Shown here piece after piece: positions 15,621-23,255 of a stretch of DNA of 52,219 nt (its first letter is position 1; every line of letters begins with the position of its first letter). The notes under the pieces were generated by a model. That model made no database searches and was not told where the DNA came from. It saw only the letters and a program-made list of their open reading frames with translations. This DNA comes from a virus: positions 1-52,219 of the IMG/VR virus record IMGVR_UViG_3300048997_000467. The stretch is one strand, 5' to 3'. Position numbers and translations under genes: made by a program.

Positions 15621-15887
15621 TTACGCCCGGTCGCTGAGCGAGGGGAGGTGCGCCCAGTGCGTGGGCGGGGCGGAGGTGGGATCGGCCTCATCGAAGGCCA
15701 TGCCGAGGGCATCGCGCCAGGTGGCGCCATCGAGAAAGCCGATGGTGCTCGGTTCGTCCCAATCGTCATTGAAGACGAGCACGGTGAGATCGGAATCGGG
15801 CAGCTCGGCTTCCACGGGGTTCACGCGGATGGGCAGCGGGAAGGAGGCGCAGGGAGCAGGCTTTGCGGGCGGGGCTTTGGTAGGCAT
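15621..15887 (-). CDS. DUF551-like small protein, 88 aa
   Basis: The pattern LTVLVFNDDWDEPSTIGFLDGATWRDA...THWAHLPSL matches the short phage domain in which a modified-looking strand pair is followed by a closing THW.PLP motif (DUF551 type). The N-terminus is Pro/Ala-rich. It is part of the leftward early operon. The function of the family is not known. Confidence 0.55.
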   Translation of the reverse strand: MPTKAPPAKPAPCASFPLPIRVNPVEAELPDSDLTVLVFNDDWDEPSTIGFLDGATWRDALGMAFDEADPTSAPPTHWAHLPSLSDRA

Positions 15888-15892
15888 TCGTT

Positions 15893-15925
15893 AGGCGGGT
15901 TGAGGGTTGAAAGTTGAGGGTTGAC
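15893..15925 (-). repeat. TCAAC heptamer repeat before ATG 15887
   Basis: On the minus strand: gtcaacc, ctcaact, ttcaacc, ctcaacc, ending a few bases before the start codon. Confidence 0.75.
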
Positions 15926-15938
15926 GCAGGGCCGAGGG

Positions 15939-16430
15939 TTACTTGCAGGCCTTTCGGGATTCGCCGCCGAAGACGTATTGTTTGAAGCCGAGCCACCGGC
16001 CATCGCGCACGAAGCCCCAAGGGCGGGATTTGCGCAGGACGATCACCAGCGTCCAGCAATTGCCGCATTGCGAGGCACGGACGCGGTGGAGGTGCTCGGC
16101 GGGGAAGCTGCGCACCCACGGCGCCTCGAAGAGGAGGGTGCGCGCGAGGGTGCCATCCGGCGCAAAGACATCCTCGAAATACCAGCCCCACAGGCCGATG
16201 CTGACGAAGCGGCGCGGGTGGTCGTGGGGATCGAGCGCCCAATCGTCGCCCAGGAAATGGTGAAGATAGAGGCCGCACCCGAAGGCTTCCAGAAACGTCC
16301 AGCGCTCCAGGTAAACGGGACAGGCGCCGTTGCCGCTCATCGACTCGTAAAAGAAGCAGCGGTAAAGCAGCCGCCACAGCCAGGAAGCTTCCGCGCCGGC
16401 GGGAGGGTGATTGGTATCGATGATCTTCAT
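15939..16430 (-). CDS. Cupin-like protein, 163 aa
   Basis: The start is ATG 16430 (MKIIDTNHPPAG), after a CACGAA-type repeat. Residues ~60-85 contain HHFLGDDWALDPHDHPRRFVS and residues ~100-140 contain WGWYFEDVF...FPAEHLHRVRA, the His-rich two-part signature of small metal-binding cupin folds. The role in phage is unknown; it could be a sugar or nucleotide-sugar enzyme or a structural cupin. It overlaps the start region of the next gene's end by 4 bases. Confidence 0.55.
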   Translation of the reverse strand: MKIIDTNHPPAGAEASWLWRLLYRCFFYESMSGNGACPVYLERWTFLEAFGCGLYLHHFLGDDWALDPHDHPRRFVSIGLWGWYFEDVFAPDGTLARTLLFEAPWVRSFPAEHLHRVRASQCGNCWTLVIVLRKSRPWGFVRDGRWLGFKQYVFGGESRKACK

Positions 16431-17482
16431 GGGATGCTCTCCGCTGGCGTGCCATTCGTGCTCGTTCGTGCTTTTCGTGATGGCCCGCAGGGCTCTGCCA
16501 GGCTGGGAAACTCGTTCCATTCGCGGCCATCGAGCAGGCGGCCGGCGGCTTTCTTACCGACACGCTCCATCCCTTCGGCGCGCCCCTCCCAATAGTCGCC
16601 CTGGCTGCCGGGCCGTCCGTTGGGAAGGAGGCAGAGCCCTACGCCATTGTTCGCGCCCGCGGTGGCCGGCTGCGGATACGGCCACCACTCGCCCCATTGC
16701 TTGAAGAAGAAGGGGACGCCGCTGGCCTGGCACTGCTCGCGCAGGGAGCGCGCCCACGCGGGGTGCATGGGCCGCGCCTCGGCCCCGCTCTCGCCGCCGC
16801 AGATCACCCAGTGGATTCCCATTTCCAGAGCGTTCCACTGCGCTCCCAACTCATCATCGTGGAGCGCGTCGAGTCGTACAGGCCCCAAGAGCGGCTCGCA
16901 GCTCAGGAAGCGGACCTTCGCGGGGATCTGCAGGAGCGTGGGAATTCGCTCATCAGCCCGCGTCTGATCCTCCACCGTGGTCCCTATCCAGACGTTTGTA
17001 GGCGGCGGTTCTAAGCCCTCGATCCAGCCGCCGATCCAGCAATCGAACGCCATATTATAGTTCTCGGTGGCGGCACTCGCGAGGGGCAATTGCTGGACCT
17101 GCTTCATCCGCTCCGCGAAATTCTCCGGCCGCTTCGTCAGCAACAACCAATCCAGATGCGGGGTGGCGTGGATCAGCTCGAGCAGATCGGCGAGCCACTC
17201 GATGGGCACTTCGTCATCCAGCCAATCGGCCAGGCTGGCGCAGAAGACGCGCGGGCGATCGGTTCTCGTCAGCGACAGCTTGTTCCACCGCCGCGGGAGC
17301 TTCCAGTTGGCCGCGCTGGTGCGCATGCGCGGGGCGCCGGGCCCCCAGTGATCCACCTTTTCCTGCAGGTGCCGGCGATCGCGCGTCTCCGCATAGCAAT
17401 GCGCGCAGCCGGGCGAGATTTTGGTGCAGCCGATCCACGGGTTGAACGTGTAATCGGTCCATTCGATGCGGGAGAGGGCCAT
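16427..17482 (-). CDS. Phage Gp37/Gp68-like protein (DUF5131), 351 aa, with repeat insertion
   Basis: The start MALSRIEWTDYTFNPWIGCT at 17482 is followed by KISPGCAHCYAE. The three-Cys motif and the WTDxTWNP-type start are diagnostic for the DUF5131 family, which has a radical-SAM-like fold. Further landmarks are LLLTKRPENF, VWIGTTVEDQ, RFLSCEPLLG, WVICGGESG and FFKQWG. Between TKRPENF and NVWIGTT, residues ~148-166 contain FDCWIGGWIEG, encoded by an ATCCAGC-type repeat (17027-17044) that sits where relatives are shorter. The biochemical role is not settled; a nucleic-acid or nucleotide modification is often guessed. Confidence 0.8.
   Translation of the reverse strand: MALSRIEWTDYTFNPWIGCTKISPGCAHCYAETRDRRHLQEKVDHWGPGAPRMRTSAANWKLPRRWNKLSLTRTDRPRVFCASLADWLDDEVPIEWLADLLELIHATPHLDWLLLTKRPENFAERMKQVQQLPLASAATENYNMAFDCWIGGWIEGLEPPPTNVWIGTTVEDQTRADERIPTLLQIPAKVRFLSCEPLLGPVRLDALHDDELGAQWNALEMGIHWVICGGESGAEARPMHPAWARSLREQCQASGVPFFFKQWGEWWPYPQPATAGANNGVGLCLLPNGRPGSQGDYWEGRAEGMERVGKKAAGRLLDGREWNEFPSLAEPCGPSRKARTSTNGTPAESIP
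17027..17044 (-). repeat. In-frame ATCCAGC repeat inside the DUF5131 gene
   Basis: gatccagccgccgatccagc encodes part of DCWIGGWIEG in frame. It is the same repeat type that otherwise stands before start codons, so it looks like an acquired, tolerated insertion. Confidence 0.6.
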
Positions 17483-17512
17483 TTGGGGAAGTTGAGAAGT
17501 TAGGAAGTTGAT
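17483..17512 (-). repeat. Degenerate TCAACTT repeat before ATG 17482
   Basis: On the minus strand: atcaact, tcctaact, tctcaact, tccccaa, then ATG. Confidence 0.6.
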
Positions 17513-17724
17513 ATTCGAGGCTTGGCGAGAAGGAGCCGGGGCGGAGGCGGGAGGCTCAATTGAGGGACCGGAGCTGGCTCGACAAAGAATTCGTCGTTTA
17601 AGCAGCGCGGACAGCACGCCGTTGTTCCGAGACCATCGGGAACTTGCCGAAGCTCTGCATAGAGCCCCTTCCATCGGCACTTGCGCACGTGGGTGCAGCG
17701 GTAAATATCGGTCTCGTCGTTCAT
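17500..17724 (-). CDS. Zinc-ribbon-like protein, 74 aa
   Basis: It begins MNDETDIYRCTHVRKCRWKG and continues ...TTACCPRCLNDEF, giving two Cys pairs (C-x5-C and C-x2-C) that could bind zinc. The C-terminal third is Pro/Leu-rich. The start at 17724 follows a CACGAA repeat. Small zinc-ribbon proteins of this sort are common in early phage operons; a DNA or RNA contact is likely but unproven. Confidence 0.6.
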   Translation of the reverse strand: MNDETDIYRCTHVRKCRWKGLYAELRQVPDGLGTTACCPRCLNDEFFVEPAPVPQLSLPPPPRLLLAKPRISTS

Positions 17725-17745
17725 TTGTGGGATTCGTGCTTTTCG
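17725..17745 (-). repeat. CACGAAAAGCACGAA repeat before ATG 17724
   Basis: On the minus strand ccacgaaaagcacgaatccc precedes the start. Relatives stand before ATG 16430 (16442-16473) and ATG 18935 (18936-18957). Confidence 0.65.
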
Positions 17746-17765
17746 TGGTCGCCGCGCAGCGGCTT

Positions 17766-18935
17766 TCAGAGGGCGAGGCCGGGGGTGATTTGGCAGCGGC
17801 GCTCGATGAGGCGCACGTAGGCCGGGTTCAGCTCGATGAGGAGGGCCGCGCGCCCCAGCTCGAGCGCCACGGCGCCGGTGGTGCCGCTGCCGGCAAAGGG
17901 ATCGAGGATGACCTCGCCCGGCCGCGAGCCGGCCAGGATGCACGGCTTGATGAGCGCCGGCGGGTAGGTGGCGAAGTGCGCCTCGGCAAAGCTGAAGGTG
18001 GGGACCGTCCACACGCTGCGCTTGTTGCGCATCGTCTCAACGACTTCGTAATATTCGCCGGAAGGAGTTCGCCCCTTGCGATGGATCGTGCCGTGGGCGC
18101 CCTCGCCCTTGCTCGTATCCCATCCCGCCGGCTTGCGATGTTTTCGCGCTGCTTTGGAGGCGCGGCCGAGTTGATGCAGCTCAGTCTTTCCCTCGCAAAA
18201 GGAGGATCCGGAATCGCCTCTCGTCATCGGCTCCCGCACCGCCGCGGCGTCGTAATAGTAGCGCTGGGATTTGGTGAGGAGGAAGAGGTACTCGTGCGCC
18301 TTGGTGGGGCGATCGGTGACGCTCTCGGGCATGGGGTTCGGCTTGTGCCAGATGATATCCGCCCGCAGGTACCAGCCCGCCGCCTGCAGGGCAAAGGCCA
18401 CCCGCCACGGGATGCCCACCAGGTCTTTCGGCTTGAGGCCTGGGGCGAGCGTGCTGCGCTTCCCGCCCACGGATTGCTTAAGTGTCTCGCGATATTTCGT
18501 TTCACCCTTCGCGCCGTTGAGGCCTGACGATTTACTCACCCCATCGCATCCCGCGGGCGCCGAGGCGTAGCTATCGCCCAGGTTCACCCAGCACGTGCCA
18601 TCGTGGCGCAGCACGCGGCGCACTTCCTCGTAGATGGCCACGAGCTTCGCCACGAATTCCTCCGGCGTGCGCTCCAGCCCGAGCTGGCCCGCCACCCCGT
18701 AATCGCGCAGGCCCCAGTAAGGCGGGCTGCTCACGCAGCACTGCACGCTCTCGCTGGGCAGGGCGCGCAGGTGCGTGAGCGCATCGCCGGTGAGGATGCG
18801 CAGAGGCGGGTGGATGGATGGACGATTGGATTGCTGGATTGCTGGCGGAGAAAGCCGCTTCGCGCGGGGGCGGCGAGGGGCACAAACGGGCGCGGCGGCC
18901 GGAGGCGGCGGCGTTTCGGTGGCGAGGGTTTCCAT
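17766..18935 (-). CDS. Orphan DNA methyltransferase (N4-cytosine or N6-adenine)
   Basis: A 389-aa protein with catalytic motif IV SPPYWGLRDYG at residues ~70-80 and the SAM-binding motif DPFAGSGTTG at ~345-354, followed by IELNPAYV. The order IV before I marks the beta class of amino methyltransferases. ADIIWHKPNPMPESVTDRPTKAHEYLFLLTKS is typical of this group. No restriction gene is adjacent, so it probably protects phage DNA from host enzymes or regulates transcription. Residues ~32-45 (AIQQSNRPSIHPP) are encoded by an ATCCAGCA/ATCCATCC repeat, so the native start could lie after it; ATG 18935 is kept because a CACGAA repeat stands right before it. Confidence 0.88.
   Translation of the reverse strand: METLATETPPPPAAAPVCAPRRPRAKRLSPPAIQQSNRPSIHPPLRILTGDALTHLRALPSESVQCCVSSPPYWGLRDYGVAGQLGLERTPEEFVAKLVAIYEEVRRVLRHDGTCWVNLGDSYASAPAGCDGVSKSSGLNGAKGETKYRETLKQSVGGKRSTLAPGLKPKDLVGIPWRVAFALQAAGWYLRADIIWHKPNPMPESVTDRPTKAHEYLFLLTKSQRYYYDAAAVREPMTRGDSGSSFCEGKTELHQLGRASKAARKHRKPAGWDTSKGEGAHGTIHRKGRTPSGEYYEVVETMRNKRSVWTVPTFSFAEAHFATYPPALIKPCILAGSRPGEVILDPFAGSGTTGAVALELGRAALLIELNPAYVRLIERRCQITPGLAL
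18811..18843 (-). repeat. ATCCAGCA/ATCCATCC repeat inside or before the methyltransferase
   Basis: gatggatgg, acgattgg, attgctgg, attgctgg on the + strand. If ATG 18935 is used, it encodes residues ~32-45 in frame. If translation starts further in, it is a leader repeat. Confidence 0.65.
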
Positions 18936-18982
18936 GCGTGGCGTTCGTGCTTTTGGTGGCGAGGGCCGCGGCGGCCGGGCGC

Positions 18983-19906
18983 TTATTCCTTGGGCGCGCC
19001 GGTGAGGGGGATGAGGCCAGTAGCTCCGGCGATGTCTTCGCGGATGAAGAGGAGGGCCTGGCGAAAGACATCGTGCGGGCGCTGGAGGTGGTAGGCGATG
19101 GTGAGGCGCTTGCTGGCTACGCTGAAGGCGAGCCGGGCTTTGAGGGTGAATTCTTCGCCGCCTTCAAAGACGGGGAGGCGCAGCTCGATCATGGGCGGGA
19201 GCTTCATTTTGCCCTCCATGGGGCGCCCCTGCTCGATCGTCTCCTGGTACACGAGCTGCACGGCGCCGCTGGTGCGATCGATCTTGCTGGAAAACTCCGC
19301 TTCGCTGTGGGCCTGGAAGTTCAGCGCGATCTCCATGAGGGTGGCGCTATCGGGCGAGACGATTTCGAGCGCGTTGGCCTCGATGAAGTCGGTGAATTCG
19401 CTTTGCTTGAGGGGCTGGCCATTCTGCCCGAGCCAGGTGGCCCACGGGAGGGAAGGCGGGCACGGATAGTGGGCGCGGTGCGCGCAGCGGGCAGGCAGAT
19501 TCGCCTCGCCCTGGCCGCCGGCGTGATAATCGAAAATAGCGGTGAAGCAGGCGCCCTGGAAGGAGCCGAGCACGGGCAGGGTGGCGAAGAGCACGGTGTG
19601 GAGCTGCTGATGCCGCTTCACGTAAAGCGCGAAGGATTCGGGATCGCGCAGGGTGACTTCCTGCCGGATGTGATCGGGCAAGGGCGCGAGATCCTCGTGC
19701 GGGAGGTAGGTGAGCGTTTCCGCGCCATCGGCGGCGTGGGTGAGGACGTAGGGCTGGCGCCCGGCGAGGTGCTGCGGGCCGGCGAGGAGGCGGCCGGCGG
19801 CGATGAGCTCGGTGACGCCTGTGCCGCTGGTGGTATTGAGGAGATCACGGCGTTCGTTCGATCCTTCGAGGTTGTTGCCGGCGCCTTCTTTCTTGGAGGT
19901 TCTCAT
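18983..19906 (-). CDS. DUF2303 (YfdQ) family protein, 307 aa
   Basis: The order of segments fits the YfdQ/DUF2303 phage family: a start ending in SGTGVTELIAAG, then LPHEDLAPLPDHIRQEVTLRDPESFALYVKR, then FTAIFDYH, then WATWLGQNGQPLKQSEFTDFIEAN, NFQAHSEAEFSSKIDRTSGAVQLVYQE and PVFEGGEEFTLKARLAF. The family is found in early regions of many temperate phages and its role is not established. The next gene upstream (19964-20473) encodes the protein that usually accompanies it. Confidence 0.8.
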   Translation of the reverse strand: MRTSKKEGAGNNLEGSNERRDLLNTTSGTGVTELIAAGRLLAGPQHLAGRQPYVLTHAADGAETLTYLPHEDLAPLPDHIRQEVTLRDPESFALYVKRHQQLHTVLFATLPVLGSFQGACFTAIFDYHAGGQGEANLPARCAHRAHYPCPPSLPWATWLGQNGQPLKQSEFTDFIEANALEIVSPDSATLMEIALNFQAHSEAEFSSKIDRTSGAVQLVYQETIEQGRPMEGKMKLPPMIELRLPVFEGGEEFTLKARLAFSVASKRLTIAYHLQRPHDVFRQALLFIREDIAGATGLIPLTGAPKE

Positions 19907-19963
19907 AGGTGTGTTGCGTGGTTTGTTTTCTGATGGGCTGACTGACTTGGGTTTGGGGACTGG

Positions 19964-20473
19964 CTACTTTTGGGAAAGGGCCTGGCGCTCTTCCCACAGC
20001 TCGCGCTGTTTGGGATCGTGCCGGGTGAGGGCGCCATCTTCGGTGGCGAAGAAGACGCCGGGCTCGGGATCGGGCTCGGGCTTGGTGATCTTCAGCGAAG
20101 GCTGGAGCACGAGCGCGGTGGAGCCTTTCATGGGCCCGATGCCGAGGGTGATGGTGACTTTGCCTTTGCCGCGGAGCTTATCCACGGCGCTGGTGACCAC
20201 CTTCATTTGCTCGCCCGCCTCGCGCAGCACCTGGCCGGCATCGAGGTGATTGAGCGCGTAGAGGAAGGGGTTGGCATCCAGCTCGCGCAGGCGGGCGGCG
20301 AGGGTTTCGCGCTCGGTGGTGAGGGCGGCGATGGCGCCGTGGGAACGCTCCAGGGCGGCGTGGGTCTCATTGAGCTGGGTGAGGAGATCGGGCGCGGGAT
20401 CGGGCAGGGCGGCGAGGGGCGCGGCGAGGCCGGTGCTGGCGGTGCTCTTGGGGGCTTCGGTGATGGTGGGCAT
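19964..20473 (-). CDS. Coiled-coil early protein paired with the DUF2303 protein, 169 aa
   Basis: The N-terminal half is a coiled coil (LLTQLNETHAALERSHGAIAALTTERETLAARLRELDANP). A short beta domain follows (KGKVTITLGIGPMKGSTALVLQPSLKITKPEPDPEPGVFFATEDGALTRHDPKQREL). The beta part has the pattern of a widespread small phage protein that lies beside DUF2303 genes, which agrees with its neighbour. It may act in DNA recombination or replication as a partner; that is inference. Confidence 0.6.
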   Translation of the reverse strand: MPTITEAPKSTASTGLAAPLAALPDPAPDLLTQLNETHAALERSHGAIAALTTERETLAARLRELDANPFLYALNHLDAGQVLREAGEQMKVVTSAVDKLRGKGKVTITLGIGPMKGSTALVLQPSLKITKPEPDPEPGVFFATEDGALTRHDPKQRELWEERQALSQK

Positions 20474-20488
20474 GGCGTGGCGTGGGTT

Positions 20489-20521
20489 TGGATTGGTGGA
20501 TTATTGGATGGGTGGATGGAT
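20489..20521 (-). repeat. ATCCA-type repeat before ATG 20473
   Basis: On the minus strand: atccatccacccatccaata, atccacca, atccaaacc, then ccacgccacgcc before the ATG. Confidence 0.7.
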
Positions 20522-20554
20522 GGGGCGGGCTCGGCTCTGACGACTGGCGATTGG

Positions 20555-20929
20555 CTACTCGGCGGCGCTGAGCGCTCCGCTCATCGGCAAGGCTCGCCGG
20601 GCGGGGCGGCGCTCTTCAAAGAGGCCGGTGAGGAGCTCGGCGAGGAGGCGATCGCCGCGCAGGTGCAGGGCGCGGCGGAGTTTGTGGATGGCTTTGCGCT
20701 CGATGACCCAGATGGCGCCTTCGGTGACGCCGGCCCACTCGGCGATCTCGGCCCGGGTGTACTGCACGCCCGGCAGGCGATGGCACGCGAAGATGGCGAG
20801 GCCGAGATCCACCCGCGCACTGCGGGCGGGCCCGTGCAGCCCCACGGTCTCGGCGCGCTGCTCGGCCCGGCGGGCTTTCTGCGCGGCGTAGGGCTGGGTG
20901 CTGGCGTAGTGCGGGCGCGGGGTGCTCAT
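20555..20929 (-). CDS. Sigma-factor-like HTH protein, 124 aa
   Basis: The start MSTPRPHYASTQPYAAQKARRAEQ at 20929 overlaps the stop of the upstream gene (ATGA). Residues ~68-98 (YTRAEIAEWAGVTEGAIWVIERKAIHKLRRAL) read as a sigma region 4-type helix-turn-helix: recognition of the -35 element followed by a basic helix. There is no region 2, so it is at most a partial sigma or an activator. It is a good candidate for the regulator that turns on late transcription, perhaps through the TTGACAC boxes. Confidence 0.55.
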   Translation of the reverse strand: MSTPRPHYASTQPYAAQKARRAEQRAETVGLHGPARSARVDLGLAIFACHRLPGVQYTRAEIAEWAGVTEGAIWVIERKAIHKLRRALHLRGDRLLAELLTGLFEERRPARRALPMSGALSAAE

Positions 20930-21255
20930 GCGGGGGAGAAGGCGCCCATGGGGCGGCCGGGGAGATTGAAGGCGCGGGCCATGGCGGTGGCCTGGGCTTC
21001 GGTGAGGCCGATGCAGAGCACGGCCTCGATGATGGTGATGCCCGGCTTGACGCGCGCGGTGCGGACGATGAACCAACCGCGCACCGGGAGCTCCACGGAT
21101 TTACCCTGGCGGGTGGGTATGAGAAGGCCGGAGCCGGCTTCCGCTTCGCGCGCCTCGTAGTGCCATTGGCGATCCTGCCGCAGATCGTGCAGCAAGGCGG
21201 CGGGGTGCTCGCGGTAATGCTGGGCGAGGGCCGCGGTGAAATTGCCGGCGCTCAC
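20926..21255 (-). CDS. Hypothetical protein, 109 aa
   Basis: It starts at a GTG overlapping the stop of a short upstream frame and its own stop overlaps the next ATG. The protein includes RQDRQWHYEAREAEAGSGLLIPTRQGKSVELPVRGWFIVRTARVKPG and a C-terminal helix pair (LTEAQATAMARAFNLP). The mixed alpha/beta character gives no recognised family. Tight coupling with the sigma-like gene suggests a joint role. Confidence 0.55.
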   Translation of the reverse strand: MSAGNFTAALAQHYREHPAALLHDLRQDRQWHYEAREAEAGSGLLIPTRQGKSVELPVRGWFIVRTARVKPGITIIEAVLCIGLTEAQATAMARAFNLPGRPMGAFSPA

Positions 21256-21317
21256 GAGGCGGCCTCGTTTGCGCGGGGGGCAAGGGTCTGATATTTGTCT
21301 AGCTGTTTGGTAGGCAT
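21252..21317 (-). CDS. Candidate leader peptide, 21 aa
   Basis: ATG 21317 opens a frame MPTKQLDKYQTLAPRANEAAS whose TGA overlaps the GTG of the next gene (GTGA). Such coupling is used repeatedly in this operon. It could be a small protein or a leader that sets translation of 20926-21255. The start MPTK is also shared with the gene at 15621-15887. Confidence 0.35.
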   Translation of the reverse strand: MPTKQLDKYQTLAPRANEAAS

Positions 21318-21390
21318 ACCACTCGGGTGTTTGGAAGATGGCCGGCTCGGCTGAGGTAAACTGGGCGCTCTCTTTCCCGCCCTTTCCGTG

Positions 21391-21427
21391 AGGCGGCGCC
21401 GGGGCTGATTTCCCGGCGCCGCCTGGC
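21391..21427. promoter_or_regulatory. Strong GC hairpin in the early operon leader
   Basis: ggcggcgccgggg / tcccggcgccgcc form a 12-bp stem with a short loop in a gene-free stretch (21318-21516). No T run follows on either strand, so it is not a standard intrinsic terminator. It may be an mRNA-processing or attenuation structure, or a host-type repeat. A TCAAC repeat run (21438-21480) lies just upstream in the transcript. Confidence 0.5.
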
Positions 21428-21516
21428 TATGTCGCGGATGGGTTGAGAGTGGAGAGTTGAGGGTTGAGGGTTGAGAGACTCGGATGGCGCGGCGCTGCCG
21501 CACTGGGGTTTGGGCG

Positions 21517-22029
21517 TTAGGCGTGGGGTTGGTTTGGAGAAGGAGAGACGGCGGGAGGCGGAGACGGGGGGAGGGCAGACTCGACCGCGGTGAGGATGGC
21601 CCGCAGGATGATGGGCGGGCGGTCTTCGTTCGCGCCCTGGGGATGGGTGGAGTGATACCAGGCGAGAGCGCGCATGATTTCCGTGCCTCCAAGACACGCG
21701 ATGCGCCAAGCGTCACCGCCCCGCGCCCATGCTGGGTAGGAGTGCTCCCACTGCGCCCGCGTCACCCCCGGAGCGGTCGCGAGAAACGCGCGGATTTGGC
21801 TGACGGTCTCATCCGACAAGCGCTTTTTTCCAGGCGCGAAGTAGTGCTTCGCGAGGATGGGATTTTCTCGCGGTGAAGCGGCGGTGACGCGCAAATGGAG
21901 AAAGCTCACGCTGGGCCAGCATTCCCGCAGATCGAGCAGGCGAGAGTAGGCGGCCGCCCCTCGGGTTTCGGCGAGCACCAAGCGATCAAAGTCCCGCTCT
22001 CCTTTCACTTCCACATTCCAGTATCTCAC
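21517..22029 (-). CDS. Hypothetical protein, 170 aa
   Basis: The start is GTG 22029 (VRYWNVEVKGERDFDRLV), overlapping the stop of the upstream gene (GTGA). The frame stays open further upstream, but that part is a shadow of the neighbour. It contains KKRLSDETVSQIRAFLATAPGVTRAQWEHSYPAWARGGDAWRIA, which could be a small HTH-type helical domain, and ends in a Pro/Ser-rich tail. No family is recognised. Confidence 0.5.
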   Translation of the reverse strand: MRYWNVEVKGERDFDRLVLAETRGAAAYSRLLDLRECWPSVSFLHLRVTAASPRENPILAKHYFAPGKKRLSDETVSQIRAFLATAPGVTRAQWEHSYPAWARGGDAWRIACLGGTEIMRALAWYHSTHPQGANEDRPPIILRAILTAVESALPPSPPPAVSPSPNQPHA

Positions 22030-22625
22030 GGCTGGAGCCTGCCTTTCAGGATGGCGCGCTCCAGGTCGGTGAGATCCCAGTGGGCGAGCACGGCGTAGAG
22101 CTGGCCGTGCAGGTGGCGCAGGAGGAGGGGATCGCGCGGGACGGCTTCCCACTCCGCCTCCCACAGGATGTGGTAATGGCTGAGCGCGGCTTTGGGCCGC
22201 AGGCGCGGGGGGATGGAGGGGAGCAGGGCGCGCACCTGCCACACTTGCCGGCCATCCGCTCCTTTCATGAGGGGATCGGCGCCGTAGGTGCCGCGGGGGA
22301 GGCGGATGTAGCTAAGCGTGGCGCGCTCCACGAGCGATTCCGTGAAGCTGAAGGTGGGCAGCCTGTAGTGATGCCGGAAGTAGCACCACTGCGCATCGGC
22401 GCGGCAGATGGCGAGGCGCGGGCGGCCGCGCTCATCGAGCCCCGTCTGCCGCATGACGTCCTCGAGATCGAGCAGCTTGCGGCCTTTGACGAGCTGGCGG
22501 TAGCCGCGAAGGATGGCCAGATCCTCGGCCCGGTGCTGCTCGCGCACGGCCTGGCGATATTCGCGGATGGCAGAGCGCGCGGCGGCTTCTTCCATGGAGA
22601 TCATGGGCAGGGTGGTGAGGCTCAT
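22026..22625 (-). CDS. Hypothetical early protein, 199 aa
   Basis: The helical N-terminus (AIREYRQAVREQHRAEDLAILRGYRQLVKGRKLLDLEDVMR) is followed by a segment with many aromatics and His (AQWCYFRHHYRLPTFSF) and then a conserved-looking HYHILWEAEWEAVPRDPLLLRHL. The start at 22625 follows a TCAAC repeat. It might act with the coupled 170-aa protein; function unknown. Confidence 0.55.
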   Translation of the reverse strand: MSLTTLPMISMEEAAARSAIREYRQAVREQHRAEDLAILRGYRQLVKGRKLLDLEDVMRQTGLDERGRPRLAICRADAQWCYFRHHYRLPTFSFTESLVERATLSYIRLPRGTYGADPLMKGADGRQVWQVRALLPSIPPRLRPKAALSHYHILWEAEWEAVPRDPLLLRHLHGQLYAVLAHWDLTDLERAILKGRLQP

Positions 22626-22663
22626 TGGCAGGAGGGTTGAGAGTTGAAAGTTGAGGGTTGAGT
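22626..22663 (-). repeat. TCAAC heptamer repeat before ATG 22625
   Basis: On the minus strand: actcaac, cctcaac, tttcaac, tctcaac, cctcctgcca, ATG. Confidence 0.75.
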
Positions 22664-22665
22664 CC

Positions 22666-22965
22666 TTAACGGAACGGAACGTATGAGCGTTCCTTCAGCT
22701 CCAGCTCGAAGGCGAAGGGCTCGGTGCGGGAGAATTGGCCATCGAAGCGCTGGATGAATTCCATGGCGGAAGCGGGCAGGGTGCCGCTCTCGGTGGAGTC
22801 GGCGCTGTAGATCGTGACTTCATCCACCCCCACGGAGAGGCTGAAGTCTTTGGCGCCGGGATAGGCGGCTCGGATGGCCAGGGCCAGCGGGCAACAGTTC
22901 GGCAAATACTGGCGCCCGGCCGCGATGTGCCCAGCGGTGACGGTGACGGCGACGGTGATCTTCAT
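22666..22965 (-). CDS. Hypothetical protein, 99 aa
   Basis: ATG 22965 overlaps the upstream stop (ATGA). It begins MKITVAVTVTAGHIAAGRQYLPNCCPLALAIRAAYPG and ends ELELKERSYVPFR, with beta-type middle segments. A predicted soluble alpha/beta domain of a type seen in early phage regions, distantly like the protein at 14419-14712. Role unknown. Confidence 0.55.
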   Translation of the reverse strand: MKITVAVTVTAGHIAAGRQYLPNCCPLALAIRAAYPGAKDFSLSVGVDEVTIYSADSTESGTLPASAMEFIQRFDGQFSRTEPFAFELELKERSYVPFR

Positions 22966-23255
22966 TGCGCCGCCTCGCTTTCCTTCCGCACGGTGACGCG
23001 GGAGAGGAGGACGCCGCCGAGGTGGCCTTCGATGACGACCACGGCGGTGTGGCCGTGGCAGAGGAAGGCGACGGTGCGCGTGTGGCTCTCGAGGATCGCC
23101 TCGCCGGGCATGGCGGGCCGGTAGGTGATGAGGGTGCCGGGCGGGAATTGCTCGTTCCAGAGCCGCACTTCGCTGGCGGCGAGGGCGCGCGAACGCTCGC
23201 TCAAATCGAAGCTCGGCCGGGCGAGGGGCGAAGGGCTGAGGGTCGGTGGGTTCAT
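22962..23255 (-). CDS. Hypothetical protein, 97 aa
   Basis: It starts at ATG 23255, overlapping the previous stop; its stop overlaps the next ATG. It includes WNEQFPPGTLITYRPAMPGEAILESHTRTVAFLCHGHTAVVVIEGHLGGV, a small beta-barrel-like stretch. Small phage proteins with this pattern are common; no role is known. Confidence 0.55.
   Translation of the reverse strand: MNPPTLSPSPLARPSFDLSERSRALAASEVRLWNEQFPPGTLITYRPAMPGEAILESHTRTVAFLCHGHTAVVVIEGHLGGVLLSRVTVRKESEAAQ

Noticed and set aside
21438-21480. CRISPR-like array from the tandem heptamers
   Set aside because: Units are 7-8 bp, contiguous and without spacers, and occur before many genes. No cas genes are present.
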